Shown: piece after piece, positions 59,362-64,000 of the stretch
Layout of the letters: every line of letters begins with the position of its first letter
Position numbering within the stretch: position 1 is the stretch's first letter
Assembly: GCA_030427485.1 (NCBI GenBank)
Contig: JAUICG010000012.1
Span: 62,001-126,000 of the forward strand
Reading direction: 5' to 3'
Origin: Gammaproteobacteria bacterium
GTDB lineage: Bacteria; Pseudomonadota; Gammaproteobacteria; Pseudomonadales; Halieaceae
Length of the DNA stretch: 64,000 bases
Made by a program: the position numbers and the translations under genes
Notes under the pieces: generated by a model
The model's input: the letters and a program-made list of their open reading frames with translations, nothing else
Told to the model about the DNA's origin: nothing
Database searches by the model: none

Positions 59362-61437
59362 CTACTCGCCAGTGCCCGGCGGCGGTTGCGACATGGTCGC
59401 GATCTCCGCCGGCGCCTGCATGGCCCGCAGCCTGAGGTAGTGGCGGATATCCTCGAGCACCGATTCGGGCAGCGTCGGTGATGCCGGCATGCCCTGCATT
59501 TTGTAACTGCCGTCGATGACCACGGCCTTGAACAGGTCGGGGTTCAGTATCGCTGGCGAAAAGCGCAGGTCCGGCGCGGAGCCGCCGCCAATCGCATTGG
59601 TGCCGTGGCAGACGATGCAGGCGTTGGTCGCAAACGCCATCGCGCCGGCCTGCACCCGCTCTTCATCCGGCGCGAAATCCGGGTCGTCAGGCGGCACCAG
59701 GGGAGGGGGGGCGAATGCGGGCACTTCCGCGGCGCCGCCGATGGCGAACGTCAGCAGTCTGCGCGGCAATTGGTAATCTGTTCGATAGGCGGCGTTGCCG
59801 GTCGCGAGAATGCCGCCGCCCTGTGAGCCGTTGCCGGTCAGTACGCTGATGTATTGTTTGTCCTTGATACTGTAGGAGATCGGCGGCGCCACCACCGGCG
59901 CGTCCGTTTTGTACGACCAGACCTGCTCGCCGCTGCGCGCATCGTAAGCCACCAGGTAACCGTCGATCCTGCCCTGGAAGACGAGGTCGCCAGCGGTCGC
60001 CAGCACACCCCCGGGCCAGTCGCCCGGCAATTCGATGCTCCAGGCCGCGCGCTGGGAGACCGGGTCCCAGGCTTTCAGGAAGCTGCGGCGGCTGCCGGGC
60101 AGCTCCGCATCGGCGATCAGCGTAAGGCCCATGCCGGCGGTAAAGCCGGTGGCATCCGGCGGCGCGGCGCCGATCAGCGCGCCCACGTCCATCACCGGAA
60201 TGTACACGAGGCCGGTGCGTTCACTGTAGGCCTGCGGCAGCCAACTGTGCGCCCCCTGCGGCCCGGGCCACAGCTCGAACAGGCCGGGCTTGTCCTGGTA
60301 GCGGATACCGGGGTTTTCCACCGGGCGGCCGGTTTTTGCGTCAATTCGCTCGGCCCAGCTGACCCTGGCGAATTTTTCTGCCGAGATAAACTCGCCGGTG
60401 GCCGCATCCAGCACGTAGAAAAAGCCGTTCTTCGGGGCCTGCATCAGCACCTTGCGGGGCTTGCCGTCAATCGGCACGGTGGCAATGGTCATATCCTGGG
60501 ACGCGGTGCAGTCCCATTGCTCGCCGGGGCACACCTGGTAGTGCCAGACGTAGTCGCCGGTATCGGCGTTCACCGCCACGACAGACGCGAGGAAGAGATT
60601 GTCGCCGCCGCCCGGACTGCGCAGTTGCTGGTTGTAGGGGAAGCCGTTGCCGATGCCGAGATAGACCAGGTTGAGTTCAGCGTCGTAGCTGAAGGCGTTC
60701 CAGGCCGTGCCGCCGCCACCCTTGCCGTACCAGTCGCCTTTCCAGGTGGCGCGCATGATTTTTTCCGCCTCGTTGGCGGCGGGCACGGAAGGATCACCCG
60801 GTACGCTGTAGAATCGCCACAACTGCTTGCCCGTCAGCGCGTCGTAAGCGGTGACGTAGCCGCGCAGCGGGCTGATGTCGGCACCGCCATGACCGACGAT
60901 CACCTTGCCGTCGAATACCCGCGGCGCGCCGTTGCTGTTGCGCAGTTCCGACAGTTCGAATTGCCGGGTATGCCACAGGGGTTGGCCTGTCTTATCGTCC
61001 AGCGCGATCACGCGGCCATCCGTGGTTGCGAGAAATACCCTGTCGTTCCACCAGGCGATACCCTTGTTGCCCCAGCTCATATGCAGCGGGCTTTGCGCGA
61101 TGTCACGCACGCCGGCATTGAACTCCCACAACAACTTGCCGCTGGCGGCGTCAAAGGCGCGGATGTGGCTGTGCCCGGTGGTGGTGAACAGCTTGTCGCC
61201 GCCTTTCACCGGCGCCGAAACGGTAAACCCCGGTTCCAGGTCGAAGTACCAGGCCAGGCCCAGTTTTTCCACATTGCTGACAGCGATCCCGGTGAGCGGG
61301 CTGTAGTGCTGCTCACTGCCATCGCGGCCGAAGTTCGGCCAGTCGCCGGCAGCGACCTGCGCCGCCGCGGTCGTACCGGTACAGCAACAGGCCAGGCCCA
61401 GGATGAATAACAACACAGACAGTCGCGGCTTGAGCAT
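59362..61437 (-). CDS. PQQ-dependent quinohaemoprotein alcohol dehydrogenase
   Basis: Encodes 691 residues. ATG 61437 is preferred over ATG 61455 because it opens the signal peptide at once (MLKPRLSVLLFILGLACCC). Propeller-type W motifs recur (ASGKLLWEFNAG, TGKQLWRFYSV, SGEQVWSYKTD). A C-terminal cytochrome c module carries CIVCH at about 607-611, so it is periplasmic and passes electrons to a haem chain. The cysteines in VCPGEQWDC may form a disulfide near PQQ. It oxidises alcohols from upstream hydroxylation. Confidence 0.92.
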   Translation of the reverse strand: MLKPRLSVLLFILGLACCCTGTTAAAQVAAGDWPNFGRDGSEQHYSPLTGIAVSNVEKLGLAWYFDLEPGFTVSAPVKGGDKLFTTTGHSHIRAFDAASGKLLWEFNAGVRDIAQSPLHMSWGNKGIAWWNDRVFLATTDGRVIALDDKTGQPLWHTRQFELSELRNSNGAPRVFDGKVIVGHGGADISPLRGYVTAYDALTGKQLWRFYSVPGDPSVPAANEAEKIMRATWKGDWYGKGGGGTAWNAFSYDAELNLVYLGIGNGFPYNQQLRSPGGGDNLFLASVVAVNADTGDYVWHYQVCPGEQWDCTASQDMTIATVPIDGKPRKVLMQAPKNGFFYVLDAATGEFISAEKFARVSWAERIDAKTGRPVENPGIRYQDKPGLFELWPGPQGAHSWLPQAYSERTGLVYIPVMDVGALIGAAPPDATGFTAGMGLTLIADAELPGSRRSFLKAWDPVSQRAAWSIELPGDWPGGVLATAGDLVFQGRIDGYLVAYDARSGEQVWSYKTDAPVVAPPISYSIKDKQYISVLTGNGSQGGGILATGNAAYRTDYQLPRRLLTFAIGGAAEVPAFAPPPLVPPDDPDFAPDEERVQAGAMAFATNACIVCHGTNAIGGGSAPDLRFSPAILNPDLFKAVVIDGSYKMQGMPASPTLPESVLEDIRHYLRLRAMQAPAEIATMSQPPPGTGE

Positions 61438-61495
61438 GTTTGGATCGCCCCACATTTTTGTTGTTGTCTTTACCAGTGCGCCTGACCGGCTGCGC

Positions 61496-62743
61496 TTACC
61501 ACACCAGGGGCACAGCTTCCGGTCCGACGACTCCGCCCGGTCGATACTCGATAGCGGCGCCGGGCTTCAGCGAAAACTCCGGGATGCGCCGCAGCCATTC
61601 CTGCAGCGCGATCTTGATCTCCAGCCGGGCGAGGTGCGCACCCATGCAACTGTGCGCACCGCCGGCAAACGCCAGCACCGGTTTGCGCCGGCGGTGGAAA
61701 TCCGTGTCCTTCGGATTGGGGAAAACGTCCGGATCGTAGTTGCACACCGGCAGCAGTGACGTCACGCGGTCGCCTTTTTTCATTTTCACGCCGTGCAGCT
61801 CGCAGTCCTGCGCCAGCATGCGGCCGGAAAACGTGACGGTCCAGACGCGCAACAGCTCCTCGACCTGGTTGTCGATGTTCTCCGGCTCGGCGATCAGCTC
61901 CCGGCAGCGTGCGGGATTGTTGGCCAGCCACAGCCAGATATTGTTCAGCGTGGCGAAAACAGTGTCCAGCCCGCCGATAAACAGGAAAATCACGAAGCCG
62001 AAAATTTCCGGCGGCGTCATCGGTCGATCGTCGACGGTGGCGTGCACAATGCGGCTGATCACCCGGTCGTCCGGCGTCACGGTTTTCTCCGCGATCACTT
62101 CCTTCAGGTAGCTGCTGATCGCGGACATGGCGCTGGCCATCGCCGCGCGGTCCTGGGAGTGCAGCAACTGCATCGCCCAGTCCACGAAGGTGTCGCGCTT
62201 TTCCTGCGGCAGCCCCATCAGGTCGAGGAAAACGGACACCGGCAGCGGTCGCCCGAACGCGGTGGTGTACTCGCATTCACCCCGGTCGATAAACTCGTCG
62301 ATCAACTCGTTGGCGAGAGCGCGAATCTTGTCCTGCAGCGCAAGCACCGCCTGGGGCGAAAATACCGGGTCGAGAATTGCGCGGTATTTGCGGTGGTCCG
62401 GCGGATCGATCTCGATCGGTATGAAGTAGAAGTAATCGTCGGGGTCGCGCGGGAAGGGGGTCGCGCCCTCATTGGAGAAATACTCCGGGTGCCGCAGCAT
62501 GAACATCGCATCCGCGTGCTTGATCAATTGCCAGGAATTGCCGAAATCATTCACCTCGTAGAACACGGGCGGGTAGTGCGCGTGCATGTCGGCCATGAAG
62601 GCGTGCGGTGCGGCCAGGAACTCCGGTCCAAAGGGGATATTGCACGAACGGATCAGCGCCTCGGGGACGTGCGCGGGAATCTGGTCGCGGCCCGCGATGC
62701 GCGGGAATTGCGGTGGTACCGGATGGGTCGGGTCGATAGCCAT
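61496..62743 (-). CDS. Cytochrome P450
   Basis: Encodes 415 residues, a soluble bacterial-class length, with no membrane anchor. I-helix FIGGLDTVFA, K-helix EELLR, and the haem loop FAGGAHSCMGAHLAR with Cys at about 366. It starts 12 bp after the Rieske stop on the same transcript and precedes the PQQ alcohol dehydrogenase, a sensible order for hydroxylation then oxidation. No ferredoxin or reductase gene is near. Confidence 0.95.
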   Translation of the reverse strand: MAIDPTHPVPPQFPRIAGRDQIPAHVPEALIRSCNIPFGPEFLAAPHAFMADMHAHYPPVFYEVNDFGNSWQLIKHADAMFMLRHPEYFSNEGATPFPRDPDDYFYFIPIEIDPPDHRKYRAILDPVFSPQAVLALQDKIRALANELIDEFIDRGECEYTTAFGRPLPVSVFLDLMGLPQEKRDTFVDWAMQLLHSQDRAAMASAMSAISSYLKEVIAEKTVTPDDRVISRIVHATVDDRPMTPPEIFGFVIFLFIGGLDTVFATLNNIWLWLANNPARCRELIAEPENIDNQVEELLRVWTVTFSGRMLAQDCELHGVKMKKGDRVTSLLPVCNYDPDVFPNPKDTDFHRRRKPVLAFAGGAHSCMGAHLARLEIKIALQEWLRRIPEFSLKPGAAIEYRPGGVVGPEAVPLVW

Positions 62744-62755
62744 GGTGTCGTTTCC

Positions 62756-64000
62756 TCAGTCTTCGGCGGGCTGGCGCAGGTAGCGATCCAGTTCCCGGTG
62801 CATTGCCATGATCACTTTCTCGTGGTGACTGGCCAGCCACACCTGCCGTATCGAGCGGGAGTGCAGGCCCTTCTGTATGCGCTTCAGGTTGCCGAGGTCC
62901 TGCCGCGGAATCTGGTACACCTGCGCGGGGTCCTCGAGGTCGGTGACGGGTATCACCTCGGCGCGTTCGCGCGCGGCGTCGGCCGGCAGCGAGCGGGTGG
63001 AATAAATCTCGAAGGTGCAGCGGTCGGGGTCGGTGGCGTGGGGGCGCACGCGGTAGATCATCGCGTTGCCGGCCTGCGGGAGAATCATCACATTCGGAAA
63101 GATCATCACCTCGCCGCCCCACATGCCGAGGATTTCCGGCGTGGGTTTCGGCATCGGACGCTGTTTCGCGGCCGCATCCTCGTACAGTGTGCGGATGTAT
63201 TCCGCGCCGAGACTGGAGCCCTCGGGAATGGGCTTGCCGCGCAGGGTTTTCAGCAGGTCGACATCCGCCTGCAGCACCTGGGCATCCATGCCGTCCACCA
63301 GCAACTGCAGCCGCGCCGCCATCGCATCCACGGCGTCCGCGCCGGTCGGCATATTGCTCACCTTGCCCTGCATCGGGGTGTTCGCGCCGGCGTAGAAACG
63401 CCCGTGGCCGTGCTCGAACGTGTCATAGGCGACCTTGTGATGGGTGAAGTCGGCGTATTCCTGCTCCATCGTTTCGCCGTAGATGAAGTCGGCCGCACCC
63501 GTTTCCAGTTGCGGATGGGTCGCCGGTACATGGTAGGTCTCGTAGAACGCCTCCTGGGCCACCTTCCAGTTGGCCGGAATGGGGATGGACTTCCACCAGT
63601 AGTGGCGCATCTCGGCGACGTTCAGGTCCTCGAGCAATTCGCGGATCGGCGCGATGTAGTCCGCAAAGGGAATGCAGTCCGCATCGAAATTGATGAACAC
63701 GAAACCGGCGAACACCTCACAGCGCAGGCTTTTCAGCGCGACATCCTCGTCGCACAGCTTGCCGCCGTGGAACTCCTCCCGCGCCAGCACGTATTGATTC
63801 GCGCCCTCTGTGTTCCAGCGCCAGCCGTGAAACGGGCAGATGATATTGCCGTGCTCGAACGTGCCCGAGCCCTCGGTCAGCGCGGTGCCGCGGTGCGGGC
63901 AGACGTTGTGGTAGGCCTTGACGGTTTGCTCGTCCACCCGCACCAGGAAAACCGCCTGGTCGCCGATTTCATAGGTGGTGAAATCGTTGACCGCCGGGAT
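62756..64000 (-). CDS. Rieske non-haem iron oxygenase, 5' end outside the window
   Basis: The open frame runs in phase to the right edge (IPAVNDFTTYEIGDQAVFLVR...), so about 414 residues are seen and the start is missing. Rieske ligands are CPHRG and CPFHGW; the mononuclear site is ETYHVPATHPQL. More divergent from the enzymes at 28023 and 46598 than those are from each other. First visible gene of the Rieske-P450-PQQ-ADH-SDR run. Confidence 0.92.
   Translation of the reverse strand: MPAVNDFTTYEIGDQAVFLVRVDEQTVKAYHNVCPHRGTALTEGSGTFEHGNIICPFHGWRWNTEGANQYVLAREEFHGGKLCDEDVALKSLRCEVFAGFVFINFDADCIPFADYIAPIRELLEDLNVAEMRHYWWKSIPIPANWKVAQEAFYETYHVPATHPQLETGAADFIYGETMEQEYADFTHHKVAYDTFEHGHGRFYAGANTPMQGKVSNMPTGADAVDAMAARLQLLVDGMDAQVLQADVDLLKTLRGKPIPEGSSLGAEYIRTLYEDAAAKQRPMPKPTPEILGMWGGEVMIFPNVMILPQAGNAMIYRVRPHATDPDRCTFEIYSTRSLPADAARERAEVIPVTDLEDPAQVYQIPRQDLGNLKRIQKGLHSRSIRQVWLASHHEKVIMAMHRELDRYLRQPAED

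Noticed and set aside
59854..61410. A 518-codon plus-strand open frame opposite the PQQ dehydrogenase
   Set aside because: No motifs; the minus-strand gene has signal peptide, propeller motifs and CxxCH.
1..64000. CRISPR arrays, tRNA or rRNA genes, insertion sequences and phage genes
   Set aside because: I saw no regular repeats, cloverleaf or rRNA sequence, transposase or integrase; a short tRNA could escape reading by eye.

Overview
The window is GC-rich and gene-dense, and looks like part of a catabolic island in a marine-type Gammaproteobacterium, perhaps of the Halieaceae or Spongiibacteraceae kind. That lineage is inferred from TonB receptors, a PEP-CTERM protein with a sigma-54 promoter, and many fatty-acid/terpenoid/steroid-type catabolic genes. 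No rRNA, tRNA, CRISPR or insertion sequence was seen.

Layout. 0-4.4 kb: 5' end of a TetR gene with a palindromic operator, a small four-helix membrane protein, a TonB-dependent receptor, a PEP-CTERM protein and an orphan gene. 4.9-11.9 kb (+): a second TonB receptor, two secreted-type serine hydrolases and a crotonase. 11.9-14.6 kb (-): amidohydrolase and CoA transferase. 14.7-24.3 kb: TetR, an NAD(P)-binding reductase, a CoA ligase (-), and a six-gene plus-strand unit (SDR, SDR, beta-propeller, MaoC-like, SDR with mutated active site, SnoaL-like). 33.7-24.3 kb (-): a ten-gene run (SDR, DUF1330, carboxymuconolactone decarboxylase-like, CoA ligase, TauD-like dioxygenase, Rieske oxygenase, CoA transferase, acyl-CoA dehydrogenase, SDR, VOC), with a second TetR divergent from it. 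40.7-34.6 kb (-): CoA ligase, MaoC-like, SDR, enoyl-CoA hydratase, CoA ligase, with IclR and a luciferase-like oxidoreductase divergent. 49.9-42.6 kb (-): Baeyer-Villiger-type monooxygenase, Rieske oxygenase, TPP-dependent enzyme, sulfotransferase and an unknown beta-rich protein. 50.1-56.3 kb (+): luciferase-like oxidoreductase, FadE34-like fused acyl-CoA dehydrogenase, enoyl-CoA hydratase and a FadE29/FadE28-like pair. 64-56.3 kb (-): Rieske (5' end outside), P450, PQQ alcohol dehydrogenase, SDR, AraC regulator, SDR.

How it fits together. The content suggests uptake of a hydrophobic, probably polycyclic or branched substrate, ester hydrolysis outside the cytoplasm, oxidation by Rieske, P450, Baeyer-Villiger and 2-oxoglutarate enzymes, activation to CoA esters by four ligases and two CoA transferases, and beta-oxidation. 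The fused FadE34-like dehydrogenase and the FadE28/29-like pair point to a steroid- or bile-acid-like side chain, but the substrate is not proven by sequence.

The most striking signal is regulatory. A palindrome of form TCAACA-N4-TGTTGA, in nine more or less conserved copies, lies in seven promoter regions spread over 54 kb. Two TetR paralogues in the window have identical recognition helices (NRGTAYQHF). I infer that most of these operons form one regulon. I do not recognise this operator as described, and it differs from the KstR steroid operator in spacing.
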